From Pterois miles (lineage: Eukaryota > Chordata > Actinopteri > Perciformes > Scorpaenidae): DNA of 64,000 nucleotides. Under the pieces are notes generated by a model. The model made no database searches. It was not told the origin of the DNA and saw nothing but the letters and a program-made list of their open reading frames with translations. Every line of letters begins with the position of its first letter. Position 1 is the stretch's first letter. Shown one piece after another: positions 40,628-50,100 of the stretch. Both the position numbers and the translations under genes were made by a program. Where the stretch lies: contig CAMQGK010000604.1 in the NCBI GenBank assembly GCA_947000775.1, forward strand, positions 4,208,501 through 4,272,500, in the 5' to 3' direction.

Positions 40628-41309
40628 CATATATCCTATGACACCAACCACAGAACTGATGTCTATACAGTCTGGGAAGGCTGGCTTTAAAAATGAATGC
40701 TAAAAATATGAGGTACTGGCGTTTTTGCCTTTGCTTGCTGATCTTTAATCTTTCACTGCCCAGACTGAGCATGCAGGCTTGACCCTGCCTGGCTTTACAC
40801 TAAATTAATTCCAGCAGCTCCTTTTTTATTTATTGCTGCAGTATGCAGCCCGCTCTTGGACTTTTCTCCATTACCTGAGTTTTTATAGCCAGGAGAGGGA
40901 GACCTTTGAGAAGCCCTCTGAAATCACTCACAGACCTAGCTCCCCAGTCATAGCTTCTCTTTCTTTCTCTCTCTCTCTCTCTCTCTGTAACACACAGATG
41001 CACATACATGCCCAGTCGCCATCCCTGTCCCGTCTTTTCCTGCACCTTGCATCTCTCATTTGTACTTGGCTCTCATGCTCCATTACTATGCAGATGCAAT
41101 GATTTACCACAGACCTGGATCATATTCCTCACTAAATTCTGGTTGCAGACCATTAGACCAAGACCCTGATTTGTACCTTTGCATCTGTTTTTACGTAGGG
41201 TATGTTTTTGAAGGTTTTTTGTGCTCTTTTCCTTTGCTTTAGTGTATTATATAGTTTGCTGTGCATGTAAAAGGTCTGCAAAGTTACAGAGCCCAAAGTC
41301 CAGGCCAAA

Positions 41310-41600
41310 GGGAGTTACTCTCCTTCATAGAAACACTACTCCTGAACTGCATGAAACGCCTTTCTTGAAGTCCTGCCTTTTCTTCTGATGTCATCGAGTA
41401 TCACACTTTGCCTAGCAGCTAGTTTGGCACGCCCTCAAACAAAGCTAGTTAGAGCGGAGCTGAAGCAGAGTCTGAAGAGTTTGGTTCGATCAAAGGTGAA
41501 ATGAGGTGCTGCAGCACAGCCAATATGAGAAAAGTAAAGCATGCAAGTATGCACCTGAAAATAAGCATAAGTTTAATATTGAAACCCTAATATTGTATAT
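41310..41600 (-). repeat. Probable dispersed repeat fragment
   Basis: Read on the minus strand it has TTATGCTTATTTTCAGGTGC and then GCACCTCATTTCACC, an order familiar from a common fish repeat. Ends are unclear. Confidence 0.4.
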
Positions 41601-43167
41601 TATATGGTATGCAAATGTCAACTATATGAATATTTAAAAATCTTAACACATTAGCATGTTTTTAAGTGAATAGCTGCCTGACTTGTCTTTTGTGCTGTTT
41701 CAGTGAATGTTAGACAACAAATTGCAGCACAACTAAAAGTCACATCACCCTCCTCCTCTTTTACTTTCTTGCACTCCATTTCATATCCTCCTTTCACTGC
41801 GGCAGCCGAGTCTCGAGAATGAGGATTACCAGGAGGCTGAGATCATGTGAGGTCAACATTTGTTATCTATCTCTTCAGCAATACACACAAAAGCCAAAAA
41901 TCCACAGTGAGAGCACGAAATAGCTCCTCTCACTTTAGCTGCTGGCCTTGTGATGGCAGATTCTCTTAATAGATGTACTGAGCCCTATGTGTCATACTGT
42001 AGAGTTAATATCAGAGTGTTTGTGTACAGTACGATGGCTTTAAGAGTTCCTTAAATTGTGCCAAGGATGACACCACACCCGCTCTTTGTGGGCCTGGACC
42101 GTGTCATCACTGCCTCCCGTGTAACATGCTTATTACACCTCACAGGAAAATGAACCAGATGGCAGAAGAGGGGAAAAAGAGAAGAATTAGTTACAGCAAT
42201 CAATTCTTGTTTGTGTCTTTGAACTGGCGACAGTTGGAGACAAGTCTGTACAAACTGTGGGGTTGTAACTGGCCCGCCGAACGCTCTGCTATGCTGCTGA
42301 ATTACCCATGCTGAGCCCTCTAACCTCCCTTCTTTGACCAAGATAAAATTTATAGCTGCAATTACAAAGTTTGAAAAAAATGGAGAACTCCAGTGGTGAA
42401 GTTCAGCAGCAGTTTGGGAATAATGACATAAAAAGCTGAGGCTGGCTGCCTGAGGGGGAGGGCAGGGAGAGGAGAACATACTGGGTTGGCCTTCTAACTC
42501 ATTTTTTGTGAGCAAAAGTGGGTATCACAAAGTGAATTTGGTCAAAATCACATGAATACAGTGTCACTTAGGTGTCGTGTGAAGGAAAAACAAATGACCT
42601 GTGGGCTTCTGTGTGCTACTTGGCACATTTATAGCTAAATGTACAGCTAGTACATTTGTAGATGAAACTAACTGTCACACTGGTCTTGTGCACTTGAAGG
42701 TTTTACTATGCATGTGAGATTAAGGCATTGAGCATTGGCCTAATGTTGTGACAAGGATTATCATGTACACTACCAGTAAGGAAATATGATGAGGCACTGG
42801 GGTACAGCCCCCTGCTGTAAACTTGCCTCAAATGGATTATCTTTCTTTCACTTTATATTTCAGTGACCCTCTGCTTGTAAAATGAGAGAATTATGTCAAG
42901 TTCATTAGGGCAGAGAGAAAGGCAGTCGCCAAAAGTAAAAAGTGGTGATATATCTAGTACAGTATATGTAGCAGTGGAGAGGGGTAATATGTGGATATAT
43001 ATTCCTGCATTTTGTGTGTTGAAACAACAATAAAAAGTGAATGACATTAATGTTCTGTGTTCCTGTAAACTGACGACATTAGGACTCGAGATGAAGTAAA
43101 ACTGAAACTGATTCCCAATGATGGAAGAAGTACTTCTTTACTTCAGTAGAAGTAGAAATACAATGGT

Positions 43168-43283
43168 CTGGAGTGCTGTTGTAGCTCACTTGGTAGAGCG
43201 GGCACCCCATGTACCAAGGTTGAGTCCTTTCTGCAAAGACCTGGGGTTCGAATCCAGTCTGGGGCCCTTTGTGGCATGAATTT
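43168..43283 (+). mobile_element. tRNA-derived SINE head nested in the hAT element
   Basis: Pol III box A is TAGCTCACTTGG at 43182-43193 and box B is a perfect GGTTCGAATCC at 43245-43255, spaced as in tRNAs. The sequence GGTAGAGCGGGCACCCCATGT is typical of a tRNA-like SINE family widespread in percomorph fish. The short GGGGCCCTTTGTGGCATG tail follows. The insertion interrupts the AAGTACTT-rich body of the hAT copy, so it came later. Exact ends are approximate, and no clear target duplication was found. Confidence 0.8.
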
Positions 43284-43410
43284 AAGATGTTACTCAAGTA
43301 AAAGTATTATCATGAGTATTACCATAAAAATGTGCTGAAAGTATTAGAAGTAAAAGTACTCATTATGCAGAATAGCTCCTGTCAAGTGTTGTTATTTATA
43401 GAATTTCAAT

Positions 43411-43480
43411 TTATTTTTTATTTATTTGTATAGCCCAAAAAAAACAAAAAAACAATTTGCCTCAGGGGGCTTTACAATCT
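43411..43480 (+). repeat. Short dispersed repeat fragment inside the hAT element
   Basis: TTTATTTGTATAGCCC followed by an A-rich stretch and TTGCCTCAGGGGGCTTTAC is a familiar dispersed motif in fish genomes. It interrupts the AAGTACTT-rich element. It is probably a second nested insertion or an ancient part of a SINE/LINE tail. Confidence 0.5.
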
Positions 43481-43887
43481 TTGAATATTTTCTATTAAAC
43501 CTTTTTTCCGCTACAAGGATTAATAGTCGGCTGTCTTCTTCTAGATTACCAGTACTGTTTCTATCACTGACAAATACATGTAAGAACATTTTAATGTTAT
43601 AGTCCGTCAAAGTGGAGGTAGATTAGTAGTATAGTACTGTATAATATGCTTTTATACGTATAAAGCAACAATAACTGTCAAATAAATGAGATGGATGGAG
43701 TAGAAGTAGAGAGTAGCAGAAAATGGAAAGTCTAAAGTATGTCAAAATTGTACTCAAGTACAGTACTTGAGTAAATGTACTTAGTTACATTCCACCACTG
43801 CTGATTCCACATAAAAGGAATATCTCTGAATTGCCCTTAGTGAACTTGGGGCATTTCTGAGAGCATGAGAAGCAAAATGGGACTCAC

Positions 43888-44467
43888 CAAGCGCAGGGGC
43901 CAGGGCGGCCATGTTGGGATCCAGGTGAAAGCTCCCCATCAGGAACTGAGCCTCGGCTCCAGCTGGGTCTATCTTGAGGCCTGGTGGAAGGCTCATGTTC
44001 TGGGTCAGGTAATATTGGTAGAGCTCAGCCTCAGAGGGCGAAGGCATGGCTCCCAAGCCAAGTCGGCCATGCTGCATCTGCGTCACATTCTGCTGGAGGA
44101 GCATCATGTTGTGCATGTGCTTCTCGCTGGTCATGTGGATGCGTAGGTTCCGTGCCACGTTGGTCTCGTAGTCGCACACCTCACACCGCCAAGTGGGTTT
44201 GCTCTTGGGCTTGGTCGGGGAGGGGGCCCCACACGGTCCAGCCATATGTGCGGAGGACTGTGTCGGATGGTGGTGGGGAGGGTGATGGCTACTGGCCTGG
44301 GTCACTGAGGGGACGGCCACCACACCTCCTGGGGTATGTCCAAACACCTGCTCCTGCGCAGAGCCAATGGTGCCTCCATTCTGTAGTGTCTGCATGTTGT
44401 TCAGATGCTTGTCCGACTGCATGTGGATGCTCAGGTTACCCTTTGTGGTGGTTGAGTAGTTACACAC
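43888..44467 (-). CDS. zfhx3: zfhx3 second coding exon, residues 829-1021
   Basis: The exon follows a TTTTCTAG acceptor and begins GTG TGT AAC (V C N), completing the finger whose first cysteine (C827) lies in the previous exon: C830, H843 and H849 are here. A linker of about 70 residues rich in Pro, His and Ser follows (GGVVAVPSV, HHPPHHHP). The next finger, WRCEVCDYETNVARNLRIH, uses C923, C926, H939 and H945. The C-terminal part carries the family-typical HMHNMMLLQQN and ELYQYYLTQNMSL stretches. The exon holds 193 codons plus one base, and the donor is CTTG|GTGAGT at 43888/43887. The 580-nt length is not a multiple of three, so skipping would shift the frame. A hAT-type element ends 87 bp into the following intron. 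Confidence 0.96.
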
Positions 44468-44609
44468 CTAGAAAATATAGGACAATTTCTCAACAATAAA
44501 GTGCTAGATGTGTTACTTTTAAATATCAGTTCACATCTTATATAAACCTAAATGGCTCAACAACATACTCTTTAATTGAAACCCAAAACAACATTTCTTT
44601 GCCACATAC
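44468..44609 (-). other. zfhx3: Short 142-bp zfhx3 intron splitting a zinc finger
   Basis: Donor GTATGT and acceptor TTTTCTAG; the intron falls between E828 and V829, inside the finger C827-E-V-C830. Its length is not a multiple of three. Retention would add about two dozen residues and end at the stop at 44538, giving an 851-residue product. The first bases of both intron and next exon read GTRTGT, so both continue the frame as Val-Cys. Confidence 0.93.
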
Positions 44610-47093
44610 CTCACACCGGAAGGGTTTGTATCCACAGGTATAGCTTTCTCCACGAGCCAGACGAGGATGGCTTTGACCACTGGTGCAGTACGAACAGGAG
44701 CCTCCAGAGTCTGGGTGCTTCTCCTTCATGTGGGCCTCCAACGTCTGCTGGTATTTGTAATGCCAGTTGCATTTCGGACACTTGAGTGTCTTGCATGAGT
44801 TGCGCGAATGCATCATGGTCATGTGACCACCCAAGGAGCGTGAGGAACCCAGAACGGTGTCACATTTAGGGCATTCTACGCCACTTCCTCCACTGCCACC
44901 AGGCCCGTGGTTCTGTGAACACTCGCCCAGCCCTGTTACGTCACAGGAGCCCCCTGGGAAGAGGTGCGAGTGGCCGTGAGATGATGGGTGGAGGTGATGA
45001 TGATGGTGGTGCATGTGGTGATGGTGCAGAAGGGCTCCGTTTTCCTCCTCTCCCTCTGCCGGGCAATCATTTGGTTCTGGAGCTGTGGCACTATCTCGAT
45101 TGGCACTTTCATCAGCAGCAGCATTGGAGGACAGAGGTGAGGAGGAAGTGCCAGCAGTGTCATCCTCGCTCCTTCTGACGGCGGCTGCCGCCATTGCCGT
45201 GGGAACAGTGGGCCCCTGGCAGTTAAAGCTCAGAGGGAGCTCTGAGGTCCTCTCCCCACCATCTGCAGCTGAACCCTCTTTCTTGACAGAGGAGGAAGTG
45301 GAAGCAGGGTCTTTGCTGTTAAGTGTGGAACTGACCGCAGAGGTGCAGGCAGAAGGCTGGAGAGCGCTACTAGGCATTAATAAAGGAGATTTGGAAATGC
45401 TTTGGTTTGAGACAGCTGGTTCCCCCGCTTCACCCCCGCCGCTGCTACTGTTACCACCACAGGCCACTGCAGTGCTTCCTGCCTCCACCTCATCTTCCTC
45501 CTCCCCTAATAATAGTTCTTCTTCTTCTTCCGAGCCCCCCATCTGGCTCGATAGGTGCGCCTTGTTTTCATGTTCCTCTGCGTCCCCATCCTCTCCCTTG
45601 CAAGCCAACTCTTTCCCAGCAGGCTCCTCTGTTCTCCCTCCCTGTTTGGGCAGGGCACTAGAGTCTTTGGCAGAGCCTGGGGATGAGGTAAGAGTGGCTG
45701 CTTTGGGAATGCTCAGCCCTCCAAGAGAGAGGACTGAGCTCAGTGGGGTTTGCTGCTGCTGCTGTTGGTGGAGACCAGAGTCAGAGTCTTTGTTGAGGAG
45801 GCTCTCGCTGCCCCTGCTGCTGCTTCCAGGCTCCAGATGGACACCACTAAATGTGCCATAGAAGCTCTGGCCAGAGTTAATGGGGAGCAGGGTTGGTGGC
45901 AGAGGAGTGCTCTTATTTTTTGGTTCCAGGAAACTGATGAGGGGCTCTTTGTCCTTCCCAATGCCCTGGATAATGGCAGATGCCTGCTTGTCCCCTAGCA
46001 GCTGCCGCTCGTCCTCACACAGTGTCATGCGGTGATCATGGACGGCATGAGTGGCAAAGGAACGCACATAGCCAAAGGACAGCTTGCAGATAAAACACAT
46101 GAGAATGGGCTTACCCTTGCCATACAGGGCTAGCCCATCAAATTTGGAGAAATCCACGTTGTTGGGAACATCTTTGGATACACAGGACTTCTTGGCAGAC
46201 CCATCGCTGTTCAGGTAATCCTTGTTGCTTTTGTGCCGCACATCGAAGACACGGAAACTGTGCAGGACAGGGCTCAGGCCTGCCATGGTTGAGGTATTGG
46301 GGAAACCTTGGTCTGAATTGCCAAACCACTTCCTGAAGGACGAGGCTATGTGGAACGTGTTGATGATGTGCGGGTAGACTGAGGATGAAGTCCCAGCAGG
46401 TTCCCCCGGTTTTCCCCCACTGGCGGTGAGAGAGTTTGTGGGAAGCAGGCCGGGTACCATGCCCCCACCACTTTGGATCAACTGACTGAGGCTCTCTACG
46501 ATGTAGGCTGAGCCGTCTGGCTGGTAGACTATCTCTCCAGCCAGGTTCTCCACATCACTACTCTCCTCTTCCTCCTCCTCCTCTCCTTCCTCACTCCCAC
46601 TCTCAGGTGCTCCCTGCTGTCGTGTGGGCTGATGTCGCAAAAGAGTGGGCATGCCCCCTCCCCCTGAAGCCATCGGCACCCCAGGAAAGGGTTGAAGACT
46701 TGGGAAACAGCTGTCAATCTCCATTTCATCCAAGTCCTCGGATTCTTCCTCTTCTCCACAGCTTACTCCCTCTTGCTCTTCCTCCTCAAGACCCTCTCTT
46801 CTGGGATGCAGCTGGCCTGTGGCAGAGCTGTCACGGTGGGCCTGGGGTGATGTCTGTTTTGGCTGCTGCTGCTGGGACTGTGGTTCTCTCACCCCGTCAT
46901 GAGGCGCACTGGGGTTTTGGGTTTGAGAAGGGTAGGGAGCAGAGAGAGACAAGGGGTCCAGGGAAGGGGCCTGGTTGGTGCAAGGGACCTGTGAGCTAGA
47001 GTGATCGTTCCAGGGCTGTGGTGGTTGCTGCTGCTGGGAGGAGCCGAGCCCATCGTCTGTCCCAGAAACCACAGGAGACTCACAGCTGTCCAT
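44610..47093 (-). CDS. zfhx3: zfhx3 first coding exon, residues 1-828 (N-terminus and first zinc fingers)
   Basis: The start ATG at 47093 has A at -3 and G at +4 and gives MDSCESPVVSG, matching the ZFHX3 family start. Residues 1-180 are low-complexity: Gln runs near 20-23 and 73-77, and acidic runs near 103-119 and 168-178. The conserved block SDVENLAGEIVYQPDGSAYI lies near 179-198, followed by the conserved NTFHIASSF region. C2H2 finger 1 uses C333, C336, H349 and H354. Residues 400-690 are poorly conserved, Ser/Glu-rich, with a Gln run at 443-448. A His-rich tract spans about 690-710. Finger 2 uses C741, C744, H757, H762; finger 3 uses C772, C775, H788, H793. The exon ends TGT GAG at 44610, before a GTATGT donor and inside the next finger (C827). 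If the intron is not spliced, the frame continues to a stop at 44538. The mammalian finger near residue 80 (CNEC...HHC) is absent. Confidence 0.96.
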
Positions 47094-47129
47094 GCTGATG
47101 CCTACATGAGGCGTTCATCGCATCCAGGC
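47094..47129 (-). promoter_or_regulatory. zfhx3: 5' UTR stub with three upstream AUGs
   Basis: A CTCTGCAG acceptor sets the exon start at 47129. The 36 transcribed bases before the start codon contain three ATGs. One is a two-codon ORF (ATG CGA TGA, 47123-47115). The second overlaps it and the main start out of frame, running 47118 to a TGA ending at 47080 (12 codons). The third is a bare start-stop, ATG TAG (47107-47102). Such elements usually lower initiation at the main AUG; that effect is inferred here. The rest of the 5' UTR lies upstream, outside the window. Confidence 0.75.
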
Positions 47130-50100
47130 CTGCAGAGACACAAAGTGGGTGAGATGAGAGGTTATTGCTATATCTGGGATGTTAAATGTACGCATACGAA
47201 AACATAGATTGACATAAATAACCACATACAACTCCTCATTTACCATGCCAATGTTGGAAACATAATCTTTATATTTTCCAAAATATAACTATGCCCATTA
47301 AGAAAAGCTCAGACACAGAAAACATGAAAGAGATGCCATGTATAGGGAGCTTAAAAGCAGAAAATCAAATCTATAGTGCATTGGGTGAGAGACAAAAGTC
47401 TGAGATATAATTGGAAAAATGACACCATGCTCATTACGCTAGATTAGGTACTTAAACACAATACCTGAGACAAGCACTAATAAGCCGTCCATGATTCATC
47501 TTCCTGCCATATCAGGAAGGTACCATCTTTTATCTTCACCTTCCAAACAACACCCCTAATCTTATATTCTGCAAATCCTACATCCGTTTTTAATTAACTT
47601 GCAGTCAGAAAAAAGGAGAAACAGGCTAACTTAATGGATCAAATAGATTCCTTGTGAGATAATTAGACACTGAGAAGCCACCCATCAGCACATTGTACAT
47701 TTACATAACTGGAAGAAAAAGGGAAAACTGCATCTAAAAAAAGCACTTCTTAACAGTATCACCATTATCACTCCATCTCCAAGTTATGTACATATAAGAG
47801 TAAGGCAAATATACTGTAATTCATGTGCACTATATGTGTGATATAGATGTGTACAAACTTTAACAAGAGCAATAAAAAGAGTTTTTTTTTTTTTTTTCAG
47901 AGCCCAAAATACATAAGCTGGGTTGGGACTTCACTGCAGCTGTGTTTAGATCTCGCATCCAATAACCTCTACGCTCAGCCTGGTTTCAAACACTCCAGCC
48001 ATCCTCCGCCTCTAAAATAATAAATGGGAGTTGAGCTTTCGGGAGCCGGCCATGCCCCGAGCATCTGAGAGGCCCAACACAGGCTGCAATTTAGAGCACA
48101 GAAGAGATAAAATGATAGCGCAAGATACTGCTGAGCTAATAATTTTATTAAAGGGATGCAGCCAACATTGATTAAAGGGGGCAATCGGGCTGAAACCAAT
48201 AACTCCGGGCTGCCCTTTAACCCACCAGTGCTGAATATTACATGAGCAAAGTTTCCCGGCACCGAGCTCACTGCCATGTCCCGGCTGATTAGCACATTCA
48301 CCGCTTGCACTTGATTTATTTACGTATTTACTTAGGGATGCAAATTTCAGCTGTGATCAGAATGGAGTCTACCCCCACACCCTAACATATTAACCACTGA
48401 GGGAGAGGAGAGATTGATAATGTCTGTCTGCCTCTTCATGAATGTCTGATGAAGCTCGCCTCCCACACAACATACCTGAGACCTCTCCAGTCTATATGTG
48501 CCCAAACTACAAAAATAATGCACTTTCATTTTAAAGATGAGTTGTATGAAGAATGAACACTAGTAGGCCAGAAGAGCATATAGTGGACAAAAGCAATGGT
48601 GTTGGTTAAATTTACAATATGACTGCAAAGATGATGTAGATGTTATTGTCATAAATATCCCGGGACAGACATTTTCTGTCAGTATGGTCCACCTGATTGT
48701 TTTGTTTACACACCACAGAAGCTAACCCCGATGACCCTCGCTTCGCTTTGCATATAAAATGAAAGATATTAGACCGGCTGGCTTATTAACAAGATTGCTT
48801 TACACAGCCAGACATGATTTAGAGATGGCTGCCATATTGAGTGAGGGGATACTAGCCCTACTGGTCTGTATTTATTATCTGCTCCATTAATAAGAGGCTA
48901 TGAGCTCAACAGCCATTTCACACAAATGGACTGAGGGCAGCGAGAGTAATGCAAGAAAAAAAAATATGCCACATGTCAAACAGACAGTGATTCTTCAAAC
49001 TAAAAGCATGTGGATATACTGCACAAACAGAAATGGAAAAAGAGTAGAAAATGTGACTTGCCTAAAAACGACTGCCTCATAGGAAAAAGTCTCCACGTGT
49101 CCTGTGAGCAGGGAGTGTTTCACACCTTGTTCCTGTAATCTACTCCCATCAGCCCCTCCTCCAGATTCCACTGCCTGTCTGGACCAGGCCTGTGAACACT
49201 GGGCCCATATGCACAACTACTAGTTAAGATTGTTAGTTCACAATGACCTCTAAAGTTCTCTTTGCATGGTCTTTGAGTCTGAACGCTGAGGCCACAGTGT
49301 ACTGTAGTGAGTGCATGCACCCATCCATTCCTATTACTGCTGTAAGATACCTGAAGCAATTAGCAGTAGACAGGATAACACGATGACTCTTGATCAGTGC
49401 TGGTGCTCTGAGCCAGCTTGGTGTGTGTCCACTGCTTACAGAAAACAGGATTGCCCTTTAAAATCAAGATGGTGTAATTCAATAACCTGCAGTGGTTACT
49501 GATGAGCAATGGGATAGTCTGGAGTCGGCAAGTCGCAGATGGGCCAACTGATATAACGCTGTTTGTCTCTCGGAGGTCTGCCTGGCTCAGTGACACCTGT
49601 TTAAAGCAGGAAAAGCTTTAATCTCTGGGAGGCACTAAACAAGTCGGGGAGACAGACAAAGAGACGCGGTCGAAGAAGAGGGGAAGTGGAGGAGGCCGGT
49701 GTCTCTGTGTGCTGACTGTGTTAATAACCACAAATCAGAATGATGGAGCAGCCCACTAAAGGTGACTACTGCTGAGTGGTATTATGCAAGCTTATATACT
49801 GTAATATGTAATAAAGTTGGGATTTTCTTTTGTATACTGGCACCAGTGTTGATGTGGTCCTGCCGTGGCCTCTGGCCTGGTGTTGTATCGTAATTTTGAA
49901 TGTGGGCCCACTGAGTTGACAATAAGCAGGCTGTATGCAGCCAAAACAAGCCTTAGCTGACAATACGAGATAATCAGGGGGGAAGAAAAGGCTGGATTCC
50001 TGAGCTGATCTAAAGGACAGCATGCCGACACACAGATCCCGACTGTACAACTCACACTCCTGCTGCCACCTGCCTTCAAAGGCATTATGCCAGGGTCCCC

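Larger units (their letters stand above)
43116..43800. mobile_element. hAT-type non-autonomous transposon with perfect 8-bp target duplication
   Basis: The left end reads CAATGATGGAAG and the right end, complemented, CAGTGGTGGAATG, so the terminal inverted repeat is about CARTGRTGGAA. The flanks are identical: CTGATTCC at 43108-43115 and again at 43801-43808. An 8-bp duplication is the hAT signature. No transposase ORF is present. The interior is rich in AAGTACTT/AAGTAAAAGTA motifs common in fish elements of this kind. A tRNA-derived SINE (about 43168-43283) and a second repeat fragment (43411-43480) sit inside it. The right edge lies 87 bp inside the intron from the 43888 donor. Confidence 0.9.
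39926..43887 (-). other. zfhx3: 3962-bp zfhx3 intron
   Basis: Donor GTGAGT, acceptor CCATCCTAG. Its 5' end (high coordinates) is occupied by the hAT-type element at 43116-43800. There is an 18-base G run at 40610-40627 and a CT run near 40965-40986. A probable repeat fragment lies near 41310-41600 (the plus strand reads ACCTGAAAATAAGCATAA, typical of a dispersed fish repeat). 41600-43100 is AT-rich with no exon, RNA gene or element I can identify. Confidence 0.9.

Noticed and set aside
43176..43260. A possible working tRNA gene
   Set aside because: Boxes A and B are present, but the stems do not close into a full cloverleaf and the context is a SINE inside a transposon.
43984..44499. A 171-codon open frame on the plus strand
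   Set aside because: It lies opposite the second coding exon and its junction, with no recognisable domain. It is a shadow of the real frame.
45085..45861. A 258-codon open frame on the plus strand opposite the first coding exon
   Set aside because: It is antisense to GC-rich, repetitive codons of zfhx3 and has a low-complexity Ser/Leu/Pro composition with no domain. It is a frame shadow.
44610..47093. Assignment to the paralogue zfhx4
   Set aside because: Several stretches (MDSCESPVVSG, KSNKDYLNSDGSA, WFGNSDQGFPNTS) agree better with zfhx3 than with the zfhx4 sequence I remember.
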